43,224 nucleotides of DNA. Origin: Candidatus Woesearchaeota archaeon (lineage in GTDB: Archaea; Nanobdellota; Nanobdellia; Woesearchaeales; JAIPIC01). Below, piece after piece: positions 1 through 10,800 of the stretch. Positions within the stretch are counted from its first letter, which is position 1, and each line of letters starts with the position of its first letter. The stretch is taken from NCBI GenBank assembly GCA_021734865.1, contig JAIPIC010000010.1, positions 1 to 43,224 on the forward strand, read 5' to 3'. A model generated the notes under the pieces. It was not told the origin of the DNA, did no database searches, and saw only the letters and a list, made by a program, of their open reading frames with translations. Position numbers and translations under genes: made by a program.

Positions 1-134
1 TGGGAATGTTACGGGTGATGTAATAAAAAATTATATTTCCCAATCTCAAGGTGCTTGGAATTTTGTGCCACAAAGAAAAGTTACTTCCTTTGCTTAATTA
101 CTTGATACCTCGGACTTCAGTCCGAGGAGGTTCA
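1..134 (+). mobile_element. right end of an IS200/IS605-type element
   Basis: A perfect inverted repeat with 9-bp arms and a 2-nt centre (cctcggact tc agtccgagg) lies at 108-127. It is followed by aggttca, ending at 134. As I recall it, the right end of ISDra2 has the same layout: a hairpin with core GACTTTAGTC, then GAGGTTCAA. Such ends are recognised by the Y1 transposase TnpA. In tnpB-bearing elements the same DNA encodes the 3' part of the omega RNA, and the guide is read from the DNA just beyond the end. The element boundary at about 134 coincides with the first base of homology to the downstream tandem repeats (131), so the element appears to sit inside the repeat array. The left end and any tnpA lie outside the window. 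Confidence 0.5.
2..97 (+). CDS. C-terminal end of a gene cut by the window edge, possibly TnpB
   Basis: An open frame enters from the left edge and ends at the TAA at 95-97. It encodes 31 visible residues, ending in PQRKVTSFA. No domain can be seen in so short a tail. The short polar tail ending in a K-x-x-x-S-F type sequence is reminiscent of the C-termini of many TnpB proteins. A right-end hairpin of IS200/IS605 type begins 11 nt after the stop, which is where a tnpB gene normally ends. Both points make TnpB, the RNA-guided nuclease of these elements, the best guess. It could equally be an unrelated gene tail. The upstream sequence would settle it. Confidence 0.4.
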   Translation, partial: GNVTGDVIKNYISQSQGAWNFVPQRKVTSFA

Positions 135-150
135 TTTCATGTTAGTTTCC
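98..150 (+). ncRNA. possible 3' end and guide of an omega (reRNA) RNA
   Basis: If the left-edge gene is tnpB, the hairpin at 108-127 plus the gaggttca end would be the scaffold 3' end of its omega RNA. The following 16 or so bases (from about 135) would be the guide, and they are tandem-repeat sequence. This rests on the known organisation of IS200/IS605 omega RNAs. Only the hairpin and its position are seen directly. Confidence 0.3.
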
Positions 151-683
151 TATATATCTTAATATGTATTAATTCTAATATAATTATGTTTTTATCTAAT
201 ATTAATATCTTCAATTCATATGTCTATTTGTGATTTTAGTTGTTGTGTGTGTTCCTTGTTTGTCCGTTCTTTTCATATACCTCATATTCTTCATTTCATA
301 TTAGTTTTATATACAACTTAATATGTATTAATTCTAATATAATTATGTTTTTATCTAATTTTAATATCTTCAATTCATATGTTTATTTTTGATTTTAGTT
401 GTTATGTGTGTTCCTTGTTTGTCCGTTCTTTTCATATACCTCATATTCTTCATTTCATATTAGTTTTATATACAACTTAATAAGTATTAATTCTAATATA
501 ATTATATTTTTATCTAATATTAATATCTTCAATTCATATGTCTATCTGTGATTTCAGTTGTTGTGTGTTCCTTGCGTGTCAGTTCTTCTCATATACCTCA
601 TATTCTTCATTTCATATTAGTTTTATATACAACTTAATAAGTATTAATTCTAATAAAATTATATTTTTATCTAATATTAGTGT
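131..683. repeat. tandem array of a ~158-bp AT-rich repeat (about 3.5 copies)
   Basis: The word ttcatttcat starts units at 131, 290, 449 and 606, giving periods of 159, 159 and 157 bp. Each unit runs through a tagttttatatacaactta-like stretch, taattctaatataattat, tttttatctaatattaat, a tgtgtgttccttgtttgtcc-like stretch and catatacctcatattctt. Copies 2 and 3 are nearly identical. Copy 1 diverges slightly at its start and copy 4 breaks off near 683. Short open frames across the units are broken by stops and shared by chance between copies, so the array looks noncoding. The role is unknown. It could be a satellite, a binding array, or a spacer between the mobile element and the giant-gene operon. 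Confidence 0.85.
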
Positions 684-1278
684 GTCAATATTTTTGTATC
701 CAGTATCTATGTTTTCTCTGTTCAGTATCTATGTTTTTTATTATAATAATCATATTGGTTATCTTATCAATTGCCTTACATGGGGTGTGATGGGTCTAAC
801 TACATGAATAATATCCTATGTGTTATTTCCTTTATAATTAGTATTTTATAATGTAAATTTATAATTTATTCAAATTAATCATGAGGTCCTGTCTTGCTTA
901 TGGCCTGTCTTGCTTATATGTGTTAAATTAATATTCGATGATGCAGAAGTAAAATTTGATTGATTTCTTTGGCAGTATCAAACCCAAGATAGTCAAAAAT
1001 CTGTGCTGATAATTTTGTTTTCACTATTGTTTATTCAAGAGACATTCAGTACTTCAATCAAAATAAATCTATTTTATTATTAGTATTATTTATTATATAA
1101 TTAGTAATTTTTATAATTTAAATGGTTCTTTTAATTATATTATTAATCTTCTTGGTTTTATCAGTATTGATGTTTCTATTATCTGGATCTTGATAGTATA
1201 GGAATACGACCCCATAATCTAATATTATTATGGAATTTCTATTAAAATTGTTAAAATTTTACATTAAAATTAGAAATC
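684..1278. other. noncoding AT-rich spacer
   Basis: No gene of credible length or composition is seen on either strand. It holds a 14-bp direct repeat (cctgtcttgcttat) at 888-901 and 904-917, separated by 2 bp. It also holds an inverted repeat ccataat/attatgg at 1212-1218 and 1227-1233 upstream of the promoter. No tRNA-like cloverleaf or rRNA segment was recognised. It probably contains upstream regulatory DNA for the giant-gene operon. Confidence 0.6.
888..917. repeat. 14-bp direct repeat pair
   Basis: cctgtcttgcttat occurs twice in exact form with a 2-bp gap, giving a 16-bp centre-to-centre spacing. It stands out in otherwise AT-rich noncoding DNA. It could be a pair of protein binding sites or a small local duplication. 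Confidence 0.7.
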
Positions 1279-1316
1279 TTTATATATGGGTTTATTTTTG
1301 ACTCTCCTTATATACA
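1279..1316 (+). promoter_or_regulatory. two candidate archaeal TATA boxes for the giant-gene operon
   Basis: tttatata-like boxes lie at 1279-1287 and 1308-1316 (ttatatac). With the usual ~25-nt archaeal spacing, the first would start transcription near 1309, leaving a leader of about 35 nt. The second would start near 1338, making the mRNA almost leaderless at the ATG at 1344. This assignment is by position and sequence only. Confidence 0.5.
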
Positions 1317-1343
1317 CATTTGTACATTAGGGACTGACATAAT

Positions 1344-1880
1344 ATGGTTCATAGTAATCTAAGTGAAACGAGTATTTCTAATTTAGATAGGGATCTGGAT
1401 GCTATCAATGTCTTTGCATCAAACATTATGGATAAGTACGGAATGACCTATGATGATTTATTGGTTCAGATGGCGACCCTGAAGTCTCACGCAAAGGTAT
1501 CTGTTGTACCTTCTTGTATCTTCCGTAATAATTCTCTTGGTTTTATGGAAGCAGTAACAAAATATCTTAAGGAAAACTTATCCATGAAGTATGTGAAAAT
1601 TGCAAAGCTACTCAACCGGAATGAGCGGTCTGTATGGATAACTTACAACAAGGCAAGAAAGAAACAACCAAGGCCGTTTACCCTTGACAAACCTAACATA
1701 TGGATACCAATATCTGTTTTTAAGGATGCTGGTCTTGGACCGCTTGAAAGTCTAAGCATATATCTTAAAGACAAGTTAGATATGGAGTTTATAGACATAG
1801 CCAAACTAATTAACAGAAATAACAAGAGTATTTGGGCCTGCTATAACAAAGGGAAGAAAAGAGCAAAAGAGGGTCTATGA
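1344..1880 (+). CDS. tandem helix-turn-helix (sigma-70 region 4-like) DNA-binding protein
   Basis: This 178-residue protein has an N-terminal acidic helical part (residues 1-50) and two copies of a ~55-residue unit at about 53-107 and 119-173. Each unit reads roughly: P-x-x-x-F, a short helix with YLK, a hydrophobic spacer, then I-A-K-L-(L/I)-N-R-N-x-(R/K)-S-(V/I)-W-x-x-Y-N-K followed by a basic tail. The last part has the look of a helix-turn-helix of the sigma-70 region 4 class, with the recognition helix at NRNxxSVW. Two copies in one chain would bind a direct repeat or act as a pseudo-dimer. The stop overlaps the start of the giant gene (ATGA at 1877-1880), so it is translationally coupled to it and probably regulates this operon. 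I do not know a named family. DNA binding is an inference from the motif. Confidence 0.8.
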   Translation: MVHSNLSETSISNLDRDLDAINVFASNIMDKYGMTYDDLLVQMATLKSHAKVSVVPSCIFRNNSLGFMEAVTKYLKENLSMKYVKIAKLLNRNERSVWITYNKARKKQPRPFTLDKPNIWIPISVFKDAGLGPLESLSIYLKDKLDMEFIDIAKLINRNNKSIWACYNKGKKRAKEGL

Positions 1881-4800
1881 TGGATAGGTTAAATAAATGC
1901 GGAAAATTATTAATGGAAAACCTTCCTGTCTTTGCCATAGCTCTCACAGTAATCCTTGCAGCTCTCTTAATATACAATTCTGAACAGCATATAGTTTTAT
2001 CTGAAGAAATAAACATACCTAGATTGATTCTTAATACCTTAGAAGGAAATATTACTATTTCACCATTAGCAGATACTTCCAACAGTATTGTCTGGCTGAG
2101 GATGGATGGTCAATCACAAAGTCTTCCAATTCAGACCTTTGTTAGAGAAACCGCCTATGAAAGGACAGGTTACGGGTATTTTCCCAGTAATGGATATGGT
2201 TATGGTGACAATATAATTATTGATCTGTCAAAATATAATCTTTCTTTATCTGAAGAAGGTACATATAATATAACCATCGAGATCGAAAAAGAAAATCTCA
2301 TAATATATAGCAAATCATTAGATGTAGAAATTTTTCTAAATCGTCCCCCAATATTATTGATGCCCATCGCTGACATCGTACTTGAAAGAGGCAACACAAC
2401 CCAAATAAATATAAGTGAATATTTTGATGACCCTGATTATCAAAAGCTTACTTTTGGATATCTTCCAGTTGATAATATCTCAATATCCACAGAAATAACT
2501 GCAAGTGATTCTGAAGATGAGCTTCAACAAAATTCTGGTTTAATGAATATTGAACCAGATCCATGGTTTACTGGAACAAGGTATCTAAGATTTTATGCAA
2601 GTGACAGTCTGAATAAAACTTATACAAATAACATAACCCTAACCATAATAGATTCCAATAGAGATTCAAATGAATCATTAATACAATTAAACGCAGAAAT
2701 TCTTAGACCAGTGAAGTGGATTAAGAATGTAAATATCACAACAGAAGATATGGTCGGAGAAATCAGTCTGAATATATCATTGCCTAAAGATGCAACAAAA
2801 ATCATCGTAGTAAACAAAAGTAATAATGATGTGACACACCAAGCTGAGGTTAGAAATGTAAGTAATAGAACCCAAGCAACAGTCGAAAAGAAATTCTTAT
2901 GGTTTAAATACAATGACACCGAGATAGTCGAAAATGTGACTGGAATGATCGTAGAACTCAATGAGACTATCGATAAACGAGAATCTTTGGAATACAAAGT
3001 TCATTATCAGACAAAAGCGCCTGAGATAATCGAAACAGAATCATCAACAGCTTCCACAACCCTCAAAACATGGAATAAAGAAGTAACAATTAAGTCAGAT
3101 AATGATTACCAAAATGTACTTTCTTATTCGAGAATAATAGAGACCCTACCTAAAAATGTTAAATTGTACTGGTCAGTAAATATAACTGACGAACGAATAA
3201 AAAACACAACCATATATAATGCCGTATTGTCAAACATGGGTAAAGACGACAATAAAATACATCAAATTCGCATAGATCAGATCCCAGAATTCAAAACCGA
3301 ATATCTTGATACCAACGGTAACGGATTAATTGATATGGTCAAATGGTATACACCACACTTATCCGAACAATTATTTGAAATCCTCATAACATTGATGGAT
3401 CTTTCTGTTAATTCCCAGATTACTCAACAAAATTGGACAATTATATTCAATACTTCACAACATCAATCTTCACTTGGCTTTAATGTGATCGGCGGATCAG
3501 ACGCATTATCTTTCAATTCCTTTTATTATTATGATGATACCTTATTAGGATGGTACCCATATACTGAGGGGTATTTGTTGCAGGGCAACAATTTGAGTAC
3601 AACATGGAGCGGGATTACACATTCTAAAGGAAAGATTGTGTACAACATTTTGGAAATTGGGCGATACAAAGTTAACGTCACATTTGATCAAATGTCTGAT
3701 GTGGCAGAAAACTTTGACTATTATACACAGATTCAGCCATTTGTGCTGAATCTGTCATCCCCAATTTTCAATTTTCAATTATGCTCATTTAACCATACTT
3801 ATTGGGAGTGTAATCCAACAACAACTGATATAGGATATTACGGTGAAAACTCCACTTTAGATGACAATGAAACACAAAAATATCTAGTTATCCCAAAGAA
3901 CTCAACAGTAACAAATTATAGTATGACGATTGAACCAATATCAAATACTTCGATACAGAGTTTCAGTTATACAAGTACCTTCAGTGATACGCATATTGCC
4001 GCAGGAGATTTGTCATCTGCAACAAATGAAGAACTTGTGATCTCAACGGGAAATGAATTGAGAGTAACATCAGCAATCAATAATTCAATATGGAATAAAG
4101 TTCTGGATGAAACAATCAATGATGTGGCAGTTGGTAATATCAATTCAACATCCCCATATAGTGAAATTATGGTCGCTACAGACAGTTATTTGTATTTCTA
4201 TTCTTATGATGGAAACCAGATCCATAATATTTCCAATTATTTTACCAAATTATCTGTTGAACGTGTGAATCTTCAGTACACCGACTATGGCGAACAAGAT
4301 GGTAATTTTGAATCCATGGGCCGTATTTCCGGCAATGGTATGAACCAAACACACATATTAGATTATGAATTTGGAGATTTATCTAGTAATGATTGTTACA
4401 TTACATCGCCATTGAATTATGGTGGTTCAACCTCTGCCAATTTAACCTTTATACTTAATGGAACTTTGTATGATGTTGATGAGAATTATCTCGAATACAA
4501 TGATGAAAATAATTACAATGGAAGTGATGGGACTTCAGAAGATATGCTATGCATTGGCTGTCAAAATATAACTAAAAACGTTTTTAATCTATGGTTTAGT
4601 ATTCCACAGATTGATGCCGAAAGTTGCTACTTGGAATCAGCATTAAGTTTCTTTGGAAGTAAAGCTGGAACATTGAAATTTAACCTCAGCAACAAAACAT
4701 ATACTGTTGACACAGACCAGTTGAGTGCAGAAGTCTCATACACACAATATCAAAAAGATGATAATGAAACTAATTCATTAGGGAATATTGGATTCGAAAA

Positions 4801-7800
4801 TAATGCACAATCATATAATATACCTTTTGACATGGGTGATTTAACAGATTACATGTGTTACATAGATATACCGTTAAATTTCCATGGTTCTAACAATGGT
4901 AATTTAACCTTTGAACTCAATAATGTTAACTATGACATTGATGATAGCCAGGTATTGGAAAAAGATGAGTTTAATTATAATGCGACTGACTTAATTGTCG
5001 ACAATCAGTATGAGATTGGTACTACTCGTTATTCTAATGAAACCTTTAATCTTTGGTATAACCTATCGAATATTTCTGCAGACAAGTGTTATATTAAATC
5101 AGCGCTAAATTACTTTAATACCAAAGCTGGCGATCTGAAGATTAGTCTGAATGGTACTGAGTATGATATAGATGAGAACCAGATTGATGCTAATAGTACT
5201 CTGGAATACTCAATCCAAGGTTCTGATTTTAGTCCAGATTACTCACAGAAGATTGGGGTGGCTAATGACCAATTAAGATTTAACTTAGGATTTGATATGA
5301 TAAACCCAGTACCCGCAACAACCTGCTACCTCAAAACTGCTATCTGCTACGAAGGACAAAAAAATGGTAATTTGACATTTGATGTAACAAACTCACAAAC
5401 AGGAAGAATTTACCAAATTAATAAAAATCATATTAATTCTGCTTGTACTGAAGATAATTCTTCCTTCAACTGGATATATACACCAATGGACTGTTCGGAT
5501 ATTCAACAGAACGAAACAGTGAGAACCACCTGCTCTGGATGTGATACAAACAATCATTACAGGATTATGGGCGATAACGCTACAAATACCCCATATAGCT
5601 TTTATTGGGATGGTTCCCAAATGTATTATCCTGATTATGATTACATGATATCAGTATATAGTAACTACAGTAAGAATCACGATTGGATTGATACAGAAGT
5701 TAATTGTTCAGATCTTGCACAAAATATGAATGTAACCTTCAAATGTGCAGGATGTAGTGATACTAACTTCTACAATCTGATGACAGATACAAATACATCT
5801 GGTAATTCCTATTATTCAAATATTTCAGGTTCATATCTGATTTCAGAATATGATCATATGATCTCTGTTTACAGCAACACCTCATTTTCGAATACCAATA
5901 TAAGAACAGTTGTGGATTGTGAGGATTTAGATCAATACAACACAGTAATAGTAAATTGTACAGGATGCAATAGTACAGATTATTATAATCTAATGCAGGA
6001 CAGTAGTACTTCAGGTTCATCTTCATGGTATGATGGAAGCAGTTGGTCTTCTCATCAAGATAAGGACAATATCATACGCATGATAACATTCAACCAAAAC
6101 TTTGAATGGATCCCCACTCCTATTGATTGTATAGATATTAATCAGACAAAAAACTTGACTTACTGGTGTGAGGGTTGTAATGATAGTGAAAACTACAGAA
6201 TCATGCTGGATTCAAATTCAATGGGGCATTCTTATTATTATTCAGGTGATATCAATCAAATATCTGGTCATGATTATATGTCAAGGATATATATCAATAA
6301 ATCTCTTGAATACAGCTGGGTAAATACAGAAGTCAATTGTACAGATATTGGACCATACATCAATATATCATTCTTTTGTGATGACTGCAATGAAGAATCA
6401 TATTATAATGTATTGCAAGATACAAGTACTAATGGTAATTCATCATATTATAATGGCAGCCAGTGGGTGATTTATCCAGACAAAGACGATGGAATAATGG
6501 TCCGAACTGTTGGATTTACATCTTTATCTGAACTCATTGTTGCAGATGGTTTCAATAATCTTATGGTTTTTGATTCAGAATACAACCAAGAATGGAATTA
6601 CTCATTTGCTACAAGCATATACTCATTTGCTACAACCGATATTGTCAGTACTGATAATGGCAACGAACTTATTGTAGGTACTCTTGGAAAAGCATATATG
6701 CTTAATTCTAGCGGATCACAGAAATGGAATGTTAGCTTTGGATCTTATAAAGTCAATGCAGTTGCTGCTGGATATATTGGTGGACAGAACAAAATAATCC
6801 TAGGACTAAGTAATGGTGGGATTTATGAATGTGATGGTGTCGGTCAATGTACAAATGTATATAATTCAACTGCATCAGTTAAAAAAATAATTATTAATGA
6901 TGTGCTTGAGAAACAAGGTTATGAGATATCAATCTCTTTAATTAATGGTGTCCTATTAATATTGGATTCAGATTACACACTTCAAACAAGTTCCAAAATA
7001 AGTTCATCTATTGATGACTTGGAATCCCTGAATTTCAAACCGTTAACAGGCAATGAGATTGCAGTAGTCTCATCAGAGAGCCTAATACATATTCTTAATA
7101 TGCAAGAAACATCTGATCTAGAACTTACTGTTGGTGACTCACTAAACGTCTGGAATTACTCTGGAGTATTAAGTAGTACAGTAGTAGTAGACAATAGCAA
7201 TATTATTGATGCTTTCAATGAATACATCCTGACATGTACAGACAGCGAAAAGTTATGCACAATACCGATCAGCCTTAATTCATCATCACAGGGAAGAATT
7301 AATATCCGTAACCCTGTTCTTTCATATTCTTACAATGCCAGTGGAGAGATCTCAAGTGAGGATAATGTTTCCAAATATATGACAACTAACGATGTTTTGA
7401 TTAATGAACAAATTATGTACAATTCTATCAATATTTCTTATTTGACAAGACCCGCTGTTCCAATACATATTGGTTACATTGCTACTGATCAAGCGATAGA
7501 TTATGAGACCTATTTCAATGGGTATGCATGTGATGCATCCGCGCCATATGTCAACCTGGGGAACACAACCTTCGATGGAGAATCGATGGGTTGCGATCAG
7601 GATTACTATCTTTCAGATACCTATGACAAAAACTCCGATTACTTGTGGTACAATTCAACGCTTAAAGCGATTCCTGCTGTTCTTCAAACATCTGAAGATT
7701 TAATTAATGGAATTCAGACTTATAATATCACTATTTTTAGGAATACTACACATACAACGCAAAACCTTACTAATGTTACCATAAACATAACGATTGATGA

Positions 7801-10800
7801 TTCACAAAACACCGATTATATCGGATTGTATGTTGACTGGTTTAGTGATGGCAGTATTTACAATCTGTATCCATCAGAATTAAAAAACAATTGTAATAGT
7901 AGTGACCCAGAATATCAGATGATTAATATCAGTGATTATAATTTCTATGTTTGTGTCCAAGACATTAATAATAATTCCCGTCCCGATTTTATTAAATGGA
8001 AACAACCTGTATTAACTACCGTAAATCAGGATTTTAGTAATATATCTTATTCAATCAACTATTCTGTTAGAGAAACTCTAAACTTAAGCTTCCAGAATGA
8101 TTCAGATATCACCTTTAGAAATACAGTCATTAACTTATCTTCAATTGTATTCAATGACGACGGTAGTTATGGTAATTATTCTAATATGGACTGTTCTTGG
8201 TACATTAATGGGAACAATACACATAATTCATCTGTAATTGAAGGTGAATGCAATTATGTTTGGAACACTTCTTGTGGATCAGGCTATTTACCTAATACTT
8301 ATAATATTGAAGTAAGATTGACTGCAAATGACAGTTTTGCAGTTAATAATGCATCAGGCACATTGATTCTTATGGATTACTTAACAACAAACATGACATA
8401 TCCAAATGGGACAATCACGGGCCAGTATCAAGATATTGTCGGCCTGACATCAATAGTAAATGACAGTTGTGGAACACCAGACACTTCGTTAAGAAGTTAT
8501 CTCAAGTGGAGAGATAATTATGGTTGGGTAAACTCAGGGATAAATACTTCATACTACATAAATCGAGAAAGCGGCCTAATTGACTTCACTCAATACACTG
8601 ATTACCCATATTACATTCTCACAGAAAATGCAACAGGACGCATTATCCTTGATGATGTAATTAAAATAGTAATACTTACAGATGACCAATTTTACAGAAA
8701 TCAGTCAGTTACATCAGGAATGGATTTTACCATAAGAGCACAATTGTATACCGGTGATAATGTACCTGTCAATGACTCTGACTTAAATGATACAAATGAA
8801 TGGGCAAATTACAGTTGTAATTGGTCTGTTGATGGCGCATATATTGAAACAACAAACACTTCGATAAATGATGGTGTATGTACCTTTGACTGGAATGTTA
8901 ATTGTACAAACTATGATTTAGGTCAACATCTGATTGAGGTAGTCGTTGATAATACAACTGAGCTAACTTATAACTTCAGCCAGTCTGGTAATTCATCTCA
9001 AAATACATTCAGTCTATCTGATGAGTACGTAAATGTAACAATAATTCAACCTCTTGAATCTAATAAATATTACTATGGAGAAACAGTTATACTTAATTCA
9101 ACATTAAATGATAGTTGTGGATTATCCAATAAATCTTACACAATTAACTGGATATATAAAGACACAGACACTACAGTTAATCTTGGAAACGTAGATGAAT
9201 GGTATGTTGGAGCATATGCTTATGGAGAAGCAAATATGACCGCTAGAGCAACATATGATTATTATAGTACATCTGAAAGTACGACCTCAATTGCTGCATG
9301 GCGAAAAACAAAAATTAAATCACTGGATATCGTTGATTATCCTCCTAAAGATACAATTGTAGATGTTAATTGTTCAATTAATATTTCTGGATCTACAAGC
9401 AAAGCAGGATATTTAGTATCCTTGTTTTTGGATGAAAACTATACTAATCCAATGTCAGTGTACACTGATGAGTATGGAGTTGCAAGTTATGATTGGGATA
9501 CCACAGGGTATGCAGAAGGGCCTCATAGGTGGGAATGCAATATCAGTGATAATACTTCTATGTATTTTAATGCTTCAACAATCGAAGGAGAATATAACTT
9601 AGATAAAGTCGTAATTATACCAACTGATTTAATTGTTAATGCACATTTTATTGATAACCGAGAACTTAATCTATTTAACTGTGAACACTACATTCAAAAT
9701 AACACCGTTTTCCGCTCATCATCTGACTATTGGGATGAACCTGAAATTTTATTCTTAGGTGCAAATGTCTCAACAGTTTGGAATGCCTCAGGAGAACTTT
9801 ATCCGATGGATAATGTGACTGTACACTTCAATATTATGAATGAGAGTGGCTCAAACAAAGTCTATGAGTTAAATTGCACTACTAATTTGAGTGAGTTTAA
9901 TGATCGTGGTGATAATCCCATATCCTATGCATCTGAAAATCTTTGCGACCACTATTATAATGATTATGTTTGTATGGTTGAATGGGATGTACCTTTGACT
10001 ATATCCGTTGGTGAATATGATGTAATCATAAATGCAACAAAAGCAGACGGTTGGTCTTCAAATAGCATTACAGAACCTATTGTTGTAATGGGCATATTAA
10101 ATGTTACAATAAATGAAACTTTGGGCAATACAGAGGCTTGGACAGATGAAACTCTTAACTTGACCTCAATTGTTCATGATGATTCAGGGAATGTATTGAA
10201 CAACTCAAATGTATCTGTTGAGTACTATCTTAGGGGTTGGTATACATGTCCTGAAGATTATGCTAACATGCGATTAGCCAATATTTCAGGCAATGAAACA
10301 AATGGGAGCTTCTTTTACTCATGGGATGTTTGGACACATTACTTTATCGATGACTCTGATAAAAGAGATAGAAATTGGCAAATAACTGCTAAAGCATATG
10401 CTCCTTATTATGCAGCTGATGATCTTGTAACTCAGAGTAATCCAGAAAACCATCATTGTGAAGATTTCAGTTACAGAGATCATTGGGATATATCTGACCC
10501 CGAACTTTATCACAAAACTCAAGTTGAACTTACAGTTCCCAGTAGTAGCACCGCTGCAGTTAACCAGACAACCAAGCTAATAAATTTTACGTGCAGAGTT
10601 AATAGGGTTAAAGATTCTATGACTGTTTCATCAGGTTTCCCAGTTAATTTTATATGTAACAATTGTAATGAAACTGAAAATCAAGTACAAGTAGGAACAA
10701 CAGATCTTAATGGAGAAGCTAATTTTGTTATTAACTTTACCAATGAATCTGTTGGCGGTATGACTTACTATAATTTTTCTTGTGTATATGAAAATTATTC

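Noticed and set aside
51-233. 60-residue open frame crossing the right-end hairpin
   Set aside because: It runs through the hairpin and into the noncoding repeat. The frame from 2 to 97 fits a gene end better.
131-683. CRISPR array
   Set aside because: The units are 157-159 bp and tandem, with no short repeat plus unique-spacer alternation.
538-807. 89-residue open frame rich in Phe, Ile and Ser
   Set aside because: It lies largely in the 158-bp tandem repeats and AT-rich spacer, has no ribosome binding site, and its frame is broken in the other repeat copies. Its composition is that of random AT-rich DNA.
684-1343. tRNA or structured RNA gene in the long spacer
   Set aside because: No cloverleaf, T-loop consensus or GC-rich structured stretch was seen. 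Only a short direct repeat and a weak inverted repeat are present.
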